Assembly (NCBI RefSeq): GCF_018320785.1
Contig: NC_054882.1
Location: 25,052,719-25,116,718 of the forward strand
Reading direction: 5' to 3'
From: Cheilinus undulatus
Taxonomy: Eukaryota; Chordata; Actinopteri; Labriformes; Labridae
DNA: 64,000 nt
Shown: in pieces, positions 47,734-59,281 of the stretch
How the letters are laid out: each line of letters starts with the position of its first letter
Numbering within the stretch: position 1 is the stretch's first letter
Program-made: the position numbers and the translations under genes
The notes under the pieces: generated by a model
Database searches by the model: none
The model's input: the letters and a program-made list of their open reading frames with translations, nothing else
Told to the model about the DNA's origin: nothing

Positions 47734-50080
47734 ATAAAAGCCTTTCTATCTAATGACCTTAACCTTTGACTTCTAAAACCAGTTTGTCTTTGAGTCAGAT
47801 CAGACATTTCTGCAAAGTTGAAAACATAATGCATCCATCCTCAGTTAACACTAGCATGAAAGTATATAAAAGCGCTCACATACAATTTTATTCAGTCTAA
47901 ACTGCCTAAAAGTAGTACTTAAGTTTGTTGTATTGCATGCTGCAACAAAAACAGTGAATGTCTGAGTGTATCAGTGAGGTTTCAGTGAGGATAGCTGCAT
48001 TTTATAGCCGCATCTTTCACCTACATGAACATGATTAGATGCTGCTACTTAGCTGATGGACACACTGCTGTAAACGTGAATAAAAAAGCAGATGTTAATC
48101 CACTAATGCAGACAGAGTGCTGCTCTGTCTGAAAAGAAGCTATACTTCATCATTTTAACCCCTCACACTAACTGTAAGCAGTTCTTTCTATCAGCGCTGC
48201 TTTGCTTTTATTAACATAAAAAAATCTCTGGGCATGGTGTTTACAGTAAACAGAGTGTTTTTACATTAAATATTTAAACCGTGATGATCCTACTTTAATA
48301 GAGGTTTCATTACTTTTTCCCTCACGCATGCACAGTGGAGGGAAACCCTTTCATCAGCGTCCAGTGTGGACATGAGGAGGGTCAGCCTGGGATATGTGAG
48401 TCTGGAGTTTCCATCTCCGGCCATGCTATCCCCAGCTGTGGTTTATCTATGAGAGGAATTAATGGAATAAAATATTGCTTAGGCGTTTGCATCAACAACA
48501 GATCAGTGTTGAGAGTATGCAGTGAGCCACACGAGGCTCTGCAGTCTGTAATATAATCTTAATATAACCTGTGCTTTGCTATGCTTTCCCACTCACTGTT
48601 AAAATCAATATGAGGCCAAGCAAAGAACACAATGAGCACAATGACGCAAGAAAGAGAAACACAAAGTAAATGTACAGATCAGCTTTAAATCTTTGCAGTG
48701 TTGTTGTAAATGAGTCTTAATTTGTGCTGTTTTTCATCCAGGATCTCTGTCATTACATCAGTCTCACTCAGAGCCCCTCCCTCACTGTCTGTCTCTACTC
48801 TCCAGTGCTCATCAGCCAAGCTTCTGGCACGCCTACAGACGGCATAGCAGATCAGAGCTCTTCTCTGTGCATTCTTCAGGCTGAGAGTCAGCACGCTGAT
48901 TGTTCGGCTGTTTGTCGCAACTAAAAATTGGAGGGCCACGTTCCAGTAACACCGCGGTATAATGTGTTTGTTTGAATTCAATATTCAGGAGGCGCTTTGA
49001 AAAAGAAACAGTGTTATGATTTTTTTTCTGGGACGGTGATGCTGTCTAAGCACAGCACACTTATTTCCCATGATCCCTCAGTGGGACAGAATAAGTGCAA
49101 CACTAATGCATACGCATTTAGTGACGTCGGGAGACGGGGGCTTGATTAAAATGTTTGTGCATTAAGTGTGTGATGCACACAAATGTGTGGTCAGGTGTAA
49201 GTAGAGGATGAGCCAGGGGGTATGGATCCCCCTGGGGCGAGGAGGGTTAAACTTAAAAATAGCTCTGCTGATGAGTGGAGCCAACAGTGAGACAGAGAGG
49301 AGAGAGAAACAGTCCTGTCAGCAGAGCGCAGGATGCTAATCGCTAGCAGATTAAGAGGAGAAAGCTGGAGGGAAGGCGCTACAGGAGGGCACAGTTAAAT
49401 TTCAAATATTGTTCCAGGAATTAAAAGACATTGATCCTTTTCTGTATGACTTTATATTGTTTTCACACAAAGGTAATACTGTCTGAACACAAGGGGAGGC
49501 TCTGAATGAGCTAAGGTTTTCAAAATTAGATTTTCCCTTAGAATAATGTCAACACTTTCACCAAACGCTTTTTTTTTCTTTTTTAATGTGTGAACAAAAA
49601 TGTAGGATTCCTTCCCCTAAAGCACTGGTTAATCTGTCAGTGAAACTTGTAATTTAGGTGCTAATGACATTAATTAAAACTTATATTCATTTTTGATGGC
49701 ACTTTTTTTCCATTTGGGTCCTGAGGGTATTATAATGGGGAAAAAACATGACAAAAAACATTCATTCTTTTATGTCTCTGTAAAAGTTCAGCAGCCTCTC
49801 TGCACTGTGTCCAACACTAAAACATCTACACATATTTATTTATCACACCAAAATTCAACATCAACACAAATAACAGGTGTAAAACATAACTTCATTCATA
49901 ATCTGAAGCAATATTCATTTTGTTACTTTCATTTTTGTTACTTAGTGTCTCATTAAGAACTTTCCAGCAGTTAATTCAAGCTCTGGTTTTACTGTAGCTC
50001 CAGCCAGCAATTTGATCAGGACTTAAAAACAGCTGCTACTTCCTCTTATCCATGGCTCAATGTAGTTTGCACTCAAAGCT
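47734..50080. other. Intergenic, no confirmed gene
   Basis: Two stretches are less AT-rich than the background (48335-48550 and 48735-48950), with open frames on one or both strands and an acceptor-like TTTTTCATCCAG before 48742. No protein family was recognised. They could be conserved non-coding elements or non-coding RNA exons. Confidence 0.35.
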
Positions 50081-50660
50081 CCAAATCTTTTGGAAATTTC
50101 CTTTCCAGAATCTGCACAAATTCCCTAAAATAAAAAAAAAAATTCCTTAAATTTCTATGAAAATTCTTAAACATGTTTTTAAAGTATGGCATAAAAAGAA
50201 TCCAATCCTTTTTTCAAATATTTCCAAAATGTTTCAGTAAAACTTTGTCATGAAGCCTAAAAATTCCAGTATAAATTTTCCGGCAAAACCTATGTAATTT
50301 CCTGATAAACTTCTACAAAATTTTAAGCAAATTCATCCTCAAATTTTTAATCACATTTCAAAAAATGTACAAAAACATTACCCAAAATTCCATGATAATG
50401 ACTTAAAATTTTCCAAAATATCCAAAGATATTCCCCTAAATGTCCATGAAAATTATTGACAATTTCAAATGACACCTCTCTCCAAATTTTCCCAATCCTA
50501 TTCATAAAATATTTATAAAGACACAAAAATATCCAAACAAATTTCCTGAAATTTCTAAGAGAAATCCAGAAAATTTCATATCAAATTCCCCCAACATTTC
50601 AAGCAAATAACCTCAAATTCACTGGACATTCTGGACAATTACATTAAAAAATCAGAAAAG
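50080..50660. repeat. Degenerate AAATTTCC/AAAATTCC repeat field
   Basis: Many imperfect AAATTTCC, AAAATTCC and TTTCCAAAAT units recur at short spacing. This is low-complexity satellite-like sequence with no coding potential. Confidence 0.6.
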
Positions 50661-52642
50661 ATTACTATGCTGTATGAAAGTCAAAAAGTAATGTCCTCAG
50701 ACATACATAGAGAGTCTTAGGAGGGCAGTAATGACTATGTAAAGATGATCAGCATCATCAATGATGGGCTTGCTTTTGTAGCTCACACAGAGAGGCACCA
50801 TTATTCATTTCAGTCTGTTTTATAACCAACACCCAACAGGAGCTTTAATATTTTACTAACATTTAAAGCTCTGTTGTGTTGCTCTTATTATAAAGCTATG
50901 TTGGAGCAATCTATCCCTTGAACTTCCTTTGACATTTATAAAGTTTAATCTAATCAAACACACTATTAATTGAATCAGCGTCACTGTGTGAAACTTTCTA
51001 AAAACAAACCAAACACCATTTCTACAAATAGAAGACATCTGAGTGTGTGTAACACACTAATACTATTACAGCCCACATCAAAGCAGCCCGTCTCCTCACC
51101 TCCATAGCAACAAAGGGTCTGTGGTACTCTGACGCACTCAGCTGATTCAGGCTCTTTTGTCATTTAGATGAACCTGTGCTCCTCAGTTTTCTGGAGCAGA
51201 CGCCTTTGTCTTTGGGCCCTTGCTGTTACTCATCACATCGTCTCAGAGAGGACGAGGAGCAAAGGTGGAGGAAGAGAGATCACAGAAATAGAAAACCATG
51301 ATTTCTGAAGCTGAGTCAGAGAGGCGAGACGGGACGGACCATGAATGAACTCCAGAATGTTTGATGTGGTTTCTAATCATTGAGTTGGATTAACGTAGCT
51401 GGAGTATTAGGGGATGGGGACACCTAGTGGTGATGGATTGTATTGCATGTCCATAGACAGGGAAATTAGGAAACTCTGAAAAGATTTTCCCTCAAACCTT
51501 TCTAAAGTCATGTTTTTGTGCACAGATTTGTATGATTAGCTCTTGATGCATGCAGATACAGTTTAACACCACCAGATGGGGCAAAAAGTTCATGTTCATT
51601 CCACCTTAAAACTATTTCAAAACTCCTACTGTCTCCGCTACACATCCCCCCAACCCTCATCCACCTGTTTGCGCGTGTAATTCAGCTGACATATATGGAT
51701 CAAAGTTTCTATTATTATCATTTTTATCATAATTATTATTAAAAGATGCTTCCCTGCAACCCAACAACATTGTGTCTTTTAAAGTAGTTCTGTAATCATC
51801 GCCAAGGGATCTTCTTCCTCTTTAGAGAGCATTCCTGATGAAAACTCCCCACAGTGAGCTGTGTGGCTGCTCCCCAGTGTCAGAGATATTATTGGAGAGA
51901 AAGTGGCTGGATCAGCCTGTTAGGGCCTCCAGGCAAAAACACTTACCAAGTAATAAGTGCAAAATATTTCTATATAGGAGACACAGCACTGCTGACCTGA
52001 ATGAGCTCTGCTACTGGGTTTTTTTCATCTTTTTTGTTATCAAATATCCCAGCTGGCTCCAACTATCTTTTAAAGGTGTTGGTGTGTGCATCTACTCACC
52101 TCTGAGATCTTATTAGAGAGTAGAGCTCACAGCTGATTTGACTTTACCTTACTAAACTACTTCACTTCATCTCCACAGGTAAGCCTGTTCACCTTTACTG
52201 GAGTACTGTCAGATTCTACAAGTGACTGTGGATGTTTGACTACACACAAATTTATGAGAGATATGTCTTCTGTGAGCATAAAACAATCTGATATTTTTAA
52301 ATACAGGGTTCATTTAACAGACAAGGTCACACAGTGATTATAATAATAAATGAGGACCTGTTGTAGCTGGTTTTGTGAAGGATGTGATCTGTCTGGATTT
52401 GTGTCCTGACAGGCTCACTTAGATTTAAATCATCAATTACAGTGTTTCCCACACATATACTGTGTCCGTCACCTCTTCAAAACCACTTATTTTGGTGGAT
52501 GGTAAGGTGGGCTTGAGCTCTTAAAGCTCTTTTCTAGTCATCAGACCTCTTAAAGTACTTTTGTTGTTATCAAAGGCCAGTCTTATCCATTCACACTCAT
52601 TCATTCCCATTCATACATTGATGATAGAGACTGCCATGTTAA
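50661..52642. other. Intergenic, no gene seen
   Basis: No exon, RNA gene or transposon end is supported here. Confidence 0.45.
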
Positions 52643-53161
52643 AGGTCACATATTTTTAACCCTTTAAGACAAGTTTATACTGGTCTCAGAGGTCCCCAAA
52701 ACATGCCTGTGAAGGTTTTTGCTGAAAAATCACTCCATTATTGGGTTACTGCATGTTTAAAAAAAAAGAAACTCTCTGTTTCAGCCCTGCTCAGAACCGG
52801 CTGTTTCTGTGTCTGTGGCTTTAAATGTTAATGAGCTGTCTGACTCCGCCCCTGACTCTGCTCCTCTAAGGAAATGGATGTGGCTCTCCTGATTCTCCAC
52901 TCAGCTGCCAGCTGAAAGGAGGATCAGGAGAGGAGGGCGGAACTTTCCGCCAAATAGGAAGGGCCAACTGAACCTGGGGGTGGGGCTAACTCCTCACATG
53001 ACATCATGAGGGGAAAATCTGAGAAGCACACAGATTCTGAAAGATGTAGAGAGAGAGGGGGGAGGGAATGGATTTTTCTGATTCATCGGGGGATTGTGGA
53101 CAGGGGCACATTTTTTTGCTGGAAAAACCTGAAAAGGTGTATTTTCAAGAGTATGTGACCT
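52643..53161. mobile_element. TTAA MITE, second copy
   Basis: The left end AGGTCACATATTTTT, preceded by TTAA (52639-52642), is inverted at the right as GTATGTGACCT. The right-hand target is degraded to TGAG. The interior matches the copy at 22943-23451 over nearly its whole length (CAGAGGTCCCCAAAACATGC, TTTCAGCCCTGCTCAGAA). It is non-coding. Confidence 0.85.
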
Positions 53162-53346
53162 GAGTGCTGCATGATTTGGTAGTAATGGGTCATTGCAATT
53201 ATACTGGACAATTTTGTCATTGTGATCACGCTATAAATTGTATCATAATCTTCTTGCATCGCTATCAAGGAAAATGCAGAGAACAATATTTCTAAAATTT
53301 GAATTTCTCAACTCAAAACACACAAACAAAAGAAGTATTTATTTGC

Positions 53347-53414
53347 AACGTTTTGGTACTAGACCTTCATCAGGCAATCAGGTTTGCCTGATGAAGGTCT
53401 AGTACTGAAACGTT
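53347..53414. repeat. Near-perfect inverted repeat (31-bp arms, 6-bp loop)
   Basis: The left arm 53347-53377 and the right arm 53384-53414 pair at 29 of 31 positions. The core is CTAGACCTTCATCAGGCAA and its complement, and the loop is TCAGGT. As RNA or single-stranded DNA it would form a strong hairpin. The origin is unknown; it may be a foldback element, or two head-to-head retroposon tails. Confidence 0.9.
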
Positions 53415-53974
53415 CCAAATGAATACTCCTTTTCTTTGCAAGTTGGACAGTGTGCGGGTGTTTTTCTTTGAAATGTTCGCTGGATACCCTGCCCTCCGAC
53501 GCACCTGTCCTGAGAAATAGATGTGCGAAGTAACCTTTCCATTGTCAACATACAAACATAAAGTAGCATAAAAAAATACAAACCTAAAGTTTTTGCAGTA
53601 ATGCTTTTAAAACAATTTGTTTGTTCCAAAACATAAAATCTTCCCCTTTTTAAAAATAAAGGTACTTCACAAAGTGCTTAGTGGAACTATTGTAAACTTA
53701 AAGGCCTTTCTGCATACATTTTGTAAACCTCTAAATACCATTTTCTTACAAAAATAATAATAAGAGCCTTTAATGTGGTTATGTAATTGTATCCATCAAT
53801 CCATCCATTGGTCCATCAATTGATCATTTAATTCAATAGATTAATGTAGCTCAAGTGCACAAAAGCATTTGCAAATCCCATTCATTGACATTTACACGCC
53901 ATTTTTTCATATACCAACATAATATAATTACCAGTATCATTTTTTATATTTCTGTAATGGTTGTTACATCAGTA

Positions 53975-55190
53975 TGTACACCCTCTTTAACCAAAATAAT
54001 ATTTTTCATGCTTAAATATAATTAGTACCATTAAAGTCAACTGAAAGTTATTTACTTGCTTTCCTAAACAAAAACATTTGTTTAAGTGGTTGAATGTTAT
54101 GCCTGATGAATTTCTGACTTTTCAGAGAGTCCGCTCAAATCTGTGATAAAAAGATTAAGTTTGAAATTCCTTATTCCTGTTCAAAATGGTAAAATGTCAA
54201 GAGCTAGGATGCCAGGATAATCATAAGCAGACTACTAACGGAATAATGCTATAAGGGAAGAATAGCTGCTAAGAAGCCATTATTAAAGCCTGCAAACATC
54301 CAGAAACACCTCAGATTTGCCACAAACACTGTTGATCACTGCAAGTTATCTGGACAGATGAGCCGAAGTTTCAGCTCTTGGGTCAGCATTGTCGTGTTTA
54401 TGTTTCAGGAAAACCTGAAGAACCTTTTTGATGCCAGATGCACCCACAGGGAAACACAGTATAGATCCCATTTTGATAGGGGGTTCCAGCCGTGGAAACG
54501 GCCTTGGCAAATTAGTGAAAATCAACCGTATCATGAACAAAAATGTCTACATCTTAGTGCATCATGGAATCCCTTCTGGACTGAATCTGATTGGTCATGG
54601 GTTCAAATATCAACAAGACAATGACCCCAAACATACTTTAAATCTGTCATAGCAGAGACTGTGAGACCAAACGAAGGAATCTGGAGTACTGGAACTGATG
54701 GACTGGCCAAGTCAAAGTCCAGGTTTGAATCCTTTTAAACAAATCTGGGATCTAGTAGATTCAAAGATTGATTGCACAAAAGTTTAATCTAAAGCAGGGG
54801 TGTTTAAACTGTGGCCAAATACAGCCTGCAGTCCAATTTTGATTGACCCGCAGCAAATTCTAGAAATAAAATGACGGCTTCATTTGAACATGAAGATTGT
54901 GCTTGACTGTACTGTACTTCATAGTGTCAGCACCAGACGGTGCTACCATGCTAATTTTGTCAATCACCTTATCTAACGCAAGCCCTCATCTTCAACATCC
55001 TTATATATTTCTGTATGTGGCCCTCAGTGGAAAAAGTTTGGACACCCCTGATCTAAAGCAAGGCTGTGGTAACAGCAAGAAACTATTTGGAACTCAATAA
55101 CAAAAGCAAAAGTATATAAAAACAATGCCAGCAAGAATGCAAGCTGTTATCAAGGCTAAAGAAAACATATTTTTTGGATATTATTTCCAA
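53975..55190 (+). mobile_element. Tc1-like relic carrying a nested hAT-like insertion
   Basis: The left side has the Tc1-type TACACCCTCTTTAACC (about 53977). Transposase remnants include TDEPKFQL-type sequence near 54354 and KYQQDNDPKHTLNLS at about 54605-54650, the second catalytic Asp block. A 256-bp hAT-like element interrupts it. The right boundary is uncertain. Confidence 0.65.
54795..55050. mobile_element. 256-bp hAT-like MITE with exact 8-bp target duplication
   Basis: The ends CAGGGGTGTTTAAACTGTGG and AAAAGTTTGGACACCCCTG are inverted. ATCTAAAG flanks it exactly at 54787-54794 and 55051-55058. It is the same terminal family as 18848-20582 and 37920-38212. It is nested within a Tc1 relic and so is younger than it. 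Confidence 0.93.
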
Positions 55191-57000
55191 GTATTCTATG
55201 AGTGCCTTTTATAAAATATGGCTGTTTACTACTAAAGGGAAGTTAAAGAACAGATTTTTGAGTGATTTTGTGTAATAACTTATTTAAATCACAGCCTTTG
55301 TAAAATTTGTTTCTTGTAAATTTTAATACAAGGATTATTTTGCTTCTGCAAACACAATGTGGTGCATAACTGATCTTATCAAGCTAATTCAAACATGGAG
55401 CTGAGGTAGAAATTAGACTACCACAATCAAACTGGAGGATGAGTTGGCTCACTTTGTTGTTGCTGTTGGGCTTCAAATCCACAAGAGGGCAGTGGTATGC
55501 TTCTGATGACCACTGATATCCTGAACATGACAGAGAGGCCATTACAACGCTTTGACAAACGGTGCATTTCTGTGATGTAATACTCATTCAGGATAACAGA
55601 AAACTCTTCAAGGGGAAAAAACACTTCAAGCATGAAGTAAAATACTGGAGCCAGCCAAAATATTTAGTCCTCTGACACCGAGTGTGTTAACATTTGACCA
55701 ATAGCACAGTGGCATGAGTGCAGGTCAGCAGTTCTTTCCCTGCTTTGGAGAAATATTGCACCCATTACTTGCGGGCTGTTTTTTTTTCCTCATTCCCAGG
55801 AGCATATGAGCCTCGCAGCACTCCAGTAGTCATTCAGGCAAAGCTCATATCCCATTCGACACGAGGTGGGTTATAAATAGCTCCGAGTGTGCAGGCATGG
55901 GAACGGGACGGTCCAAAATAAGTGCATGCACATACAGAATGTTTGAGAGGAAAAAAAGTGAATTTAACCTGCTGTTAACACTGCACAGGAATGGTTTTAA
56001 AAATGCGAAGTGAAGAAGCAATCACTGCAAGCATGAATGGACTCAGAGCAACGTCTATTTTCTTTGTGAGTCCCTCCAGAGAGTTTTTCTTTAGACTGAA
56101 GTGCACATAAAAATAAATCCCATTGTGATAAATGTTTCCTTTACACGCCGGTCCTTCATAATTTCCCCTGAATGCCTGTACACGTGTGTGCTGTCTTGCT
56201 GTGATGCCAGCAGTGAAAAACAAGTGGGACTGCCACTACAAGTACTTGTCACTTCTCCTTCAGCGTACCTTTTTACCCAGCGGGGAGCGTGCCACTGCTA
56301 CAGACCTGCCCTTTCCTAAATTATACACGGTGCACAGCAAATTATTGTGATAGTTTTCTGGGAGATGCTGAGGAGGCATTTACTGCACTCGCTGTTGTTA
56401 AGTGTTCCAGCAGAAGTTTGCTGTAAGAAAAGTAAAAAAGTAAATTCACTTGTACTGATGGTTGGATATAATGCTTTATGATATGCTGTAAAAAATAAGG
56501 CAAAATAACAAATGTAGGCAGATATGGACAGCTCCGTATGGTCTCATAGGGTTCAGTGTTACTACAGTAGTATTCATGACAAAGTATTTCTTCACAGCCT
56601 GCTCATATATTTCTCTGGTTTTCTTTTTTTCCTCATGAACAATAACAACCCAAAATAGAGAAAAAAGTCCACAATCTTGCAATAACATTCAACTCTATCC
56701 AGACAGCACAAACAAAGAGTCTCATCAAAAGAAGAAGAAACTACATCATCATCAACAACAGCAAAAACAACCCACAGAAATCCAGCAGGCAATACATCAT
56801 GCACCTGATTCAAATACAGATTAAGCATCAGCCGTTTCTATCCATTAGATGAGTAAAAGAAGGGCCCAATTCTCCATTAATTACATCCTACATCCCAGTC
56901 ACTTTGTCAGTAAGATCTCATGACTCACTGTTGTGTTTAACACCTCTGTCTTTTCTTTAAAAGTGCACATATTTGATGATTTCCAGAGGTGAAGAGTTTT
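55191..57000. other. Intergenic, no gene seen
   Basis: No exon, RNA gene or element end is supported. A short run of purines (AAAGAAGAAGAAAC) lies at about 56728-56741. Confidence 0.45.
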
Positions 57001-57925
57001 CCTGCAACCCACTTTTTTGACCTACAAAGAATTAATTAATTGGTGAATTGAGGAGTTTCAATCAGACCTGTTGCCACAGGTGTATAAAATCAAGCACCTA
57101 GCCATGCAGTCTCCAGTTACAAGGATTTATGATACAAAATGGGTCCTTCTGAAGAGCTTTAAGCGTGGTCCTGTGATGGATGCTCCCTTTGCAATAAGGC
57201 AGATCATGAAATGTCATCGCTGCTGGATATTCCACAGTTAACTCTAAGTGATATTATTAGAAAGCGGAAGCGTTTAAGAACAACAGCTGCTCAGCCACAA
57301 GTTGTAAAATGGTCTACCACTACTAAGGTGCATGGTGCGCAAGTCACCAACACTGCTGATTCCAGAGAGTTCTTAACTTCAACTGGCATTAATGTAAGAA
57401 CAAAGCCGTTTTGTGGGTTTCCATGGCCGAGCAGCTGCATGCAAGCCTCACGTCACCAAGTCCATTGTAGAGGTGGACCGATTATCGGCCTGGTCGATTA
57501 CAGTTGCTGGTATTTGGTATGACCTTCTTATCATACGGGTATTTATTTTACTGATCATCAGCCAAAATCAATTCATTCAAAGCTGTGCTACTTTGGTTCC
57601 ACTGCAACTCCTTTGTCTTCCCCTTTGGTTTCACTCTCCACAGTCTCACCTAATGTCCTGCACACAACACAGTCTGACCGGCTTGATGGAACAGAGACTG
57701 TGAGCCAGGACTTCTTGTCAAACGTCAGTGCCTGACTTCATAAACGCTGTACAGAATGAATGGCACAAAATCCCAACAATATAAATTAGAATCTTGTGGA
57801 AGGCCTTCCAAGAAGAGTGCAAAAGTCAGGACAACTCCATATTAAAGTACATGTAGTTGAATACAATGTCATTACAATCCCTGTTGGTGTAACGGTCAGG
57901 CGGCCAAATACTTTATCCATATAGA
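57000..57925 (+). mobile_element. Tc1-like relic with a foreign insertion
   Basis: It begins with the family segment CAGACCTGTTGCCACAGGTG (57064), also present at 26424, and ends near 57890-57925 with CAGGCGGCCAAATACTTTAT, an inverted Tc1 terminus. A degraded transposase N-terminus reads LDIPQLTLSDIIRKRKRL near 57223-57276. From about 57469 to 57650 unrelated sequence containing GGTGGACCGATTATCGGCC interrupts it, apparently the end of a different repeat. Confidence 0.6.
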
Positions 57926-58765
57926 CTTTCTTAAAAATACCATTATTTTAAATTTCTTACACTTTTTGTTTAACCTTAGATTTTTGTGCTGTCTTAGACC
58001 AAAGGTAGCTGACTTCCTGTTTGGATTCAGACCCTCTTTTATTTTGAAAGACAAACACTGTTTTAAGAGTGATAAAAGCAGCACAAAACTTTCTCATCTA
58101 CTTCATACATTTATGACTATTTTGAAAACCATGCTACTTCTCTACCAGAGGGCAACAAGTACCCTGATAGTCACAAATAAGAAGATATAAGTCAAGTGAC
58201 AACTTCCTGTGTAGAAATATAAGGCAAATAGAGGAAATGCAAAAACTGCAGTTCTATCTGTTTTACTTAAGATTGACTCCATAGAAGAGTTATACAATAT
58301 AAATGCAGCAGATATTAGCTTTAAAGCTAATTATCAGTATCTGAAGATATGAACATTTTTTAATATTATATTCACTATTGATATTTTGGCTGTAAGTATC
58401 AGTTGTATGTATGAATAAATTTGTGGAGTTTTAGGCAGAACCAACAGATCAGCTGAAGGCTTTTTTTTATTCCTCCTCATTCCTTAAACTTTAAAGTTTG
58501 TTCTAAGTAAGGATGTTCCCAGGCCACTACCTTCCTATTCAGCTGAATGTGCATTTAAATAGTGTTTAACCGACTATTCTAAAGTGGAGATTAACATATT
58601 TTGTACCAATATCAGATATCGCAAAATCCAATCATGCATCCCTACTCCAAAGGCCCCAGCAGTCCCATTAATGCCCATATTAAAAGCCATTTCAACAACA
58701 GGAATAAACATATTTTCAGCCTGGTACAAAAGAGTCCATTTGGTATCAATAGTTCGTGTATATGG
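57926..58765. other. Intergenic repeat debris
   Basis: AT-rich sequence with TGTGGAGTTTTA (58423), also found near 608, and a CATGCATCCCTA end at about 58633-58644. It is probably an old hAT-like repeat whose limits cannot be set. Confidence 0.35.
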
Positions 58766-59273
58766 TAGGGGTGGGAGAAAAGAATCAATACAGCACAGTA
58801 TTGCGATATTTTGTCTGACGATATATCGTATCGTCTCGTTCACCAAGTATCTATTTTTTTTTCAGATTAACTGCTGGCATGAACTGAAGTTTATGATAAT
58901 GGAAAAATAAAATCATGTGTCTGGTCAATTCCTTGTCCAGTAAGTTCAGCAGATGTGGTGGTCATAGAGCAGGAGAAGGTTTGTATAACAAACATGGCAG
59001 CACCAGGGGAAGGACAGTGGGAATCAAAGCAGGGTACAAATGAGATGGTCATGACACATGAAGTCTGCAAGAAGTGCTACATGAAAATAAAATACTGCGG
59101 AAATACGACAAACATGAGGGCAAGATTAATGCTAAACCAGCTGAACAGTTGAAAAATGGTACAGATCGCAATATATGGTATCACAAAATGTTTAAAAATC
59201 ACAATAATATAGAATCGTGACCCAAGTATCATGATAATATCGTATCGTGGGGCCACTAGTGATTCCCACCCCA
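58766..59273 (+). mobile_element. 508-bp hAT element carrying a BED zinc-finger segment
   Basis: The ends TAGGGGTGGGAGAAAAG and AGTGATTCCCACCCCA are inverted, and the 8-bp target duplication GTATATGG is exact at 58758-58765 and 59274-59281. Subterminal blocks are rich in CGATAT/ATCGTATCG. In the middle a plus-strand frame (58955-59152) reads EVCKKCYMKIKYCGNTTNMR, the Cys-x2-Cys and GNTTNxR signature of BED zinc fingers in hAT transposases; the following His residues are not intact. It is a deletion derivative that kept the DNA-binding domain but lost the catalytic domain. Confidence 0.9.
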
Positions 59274-59281
59274 GTATATGG

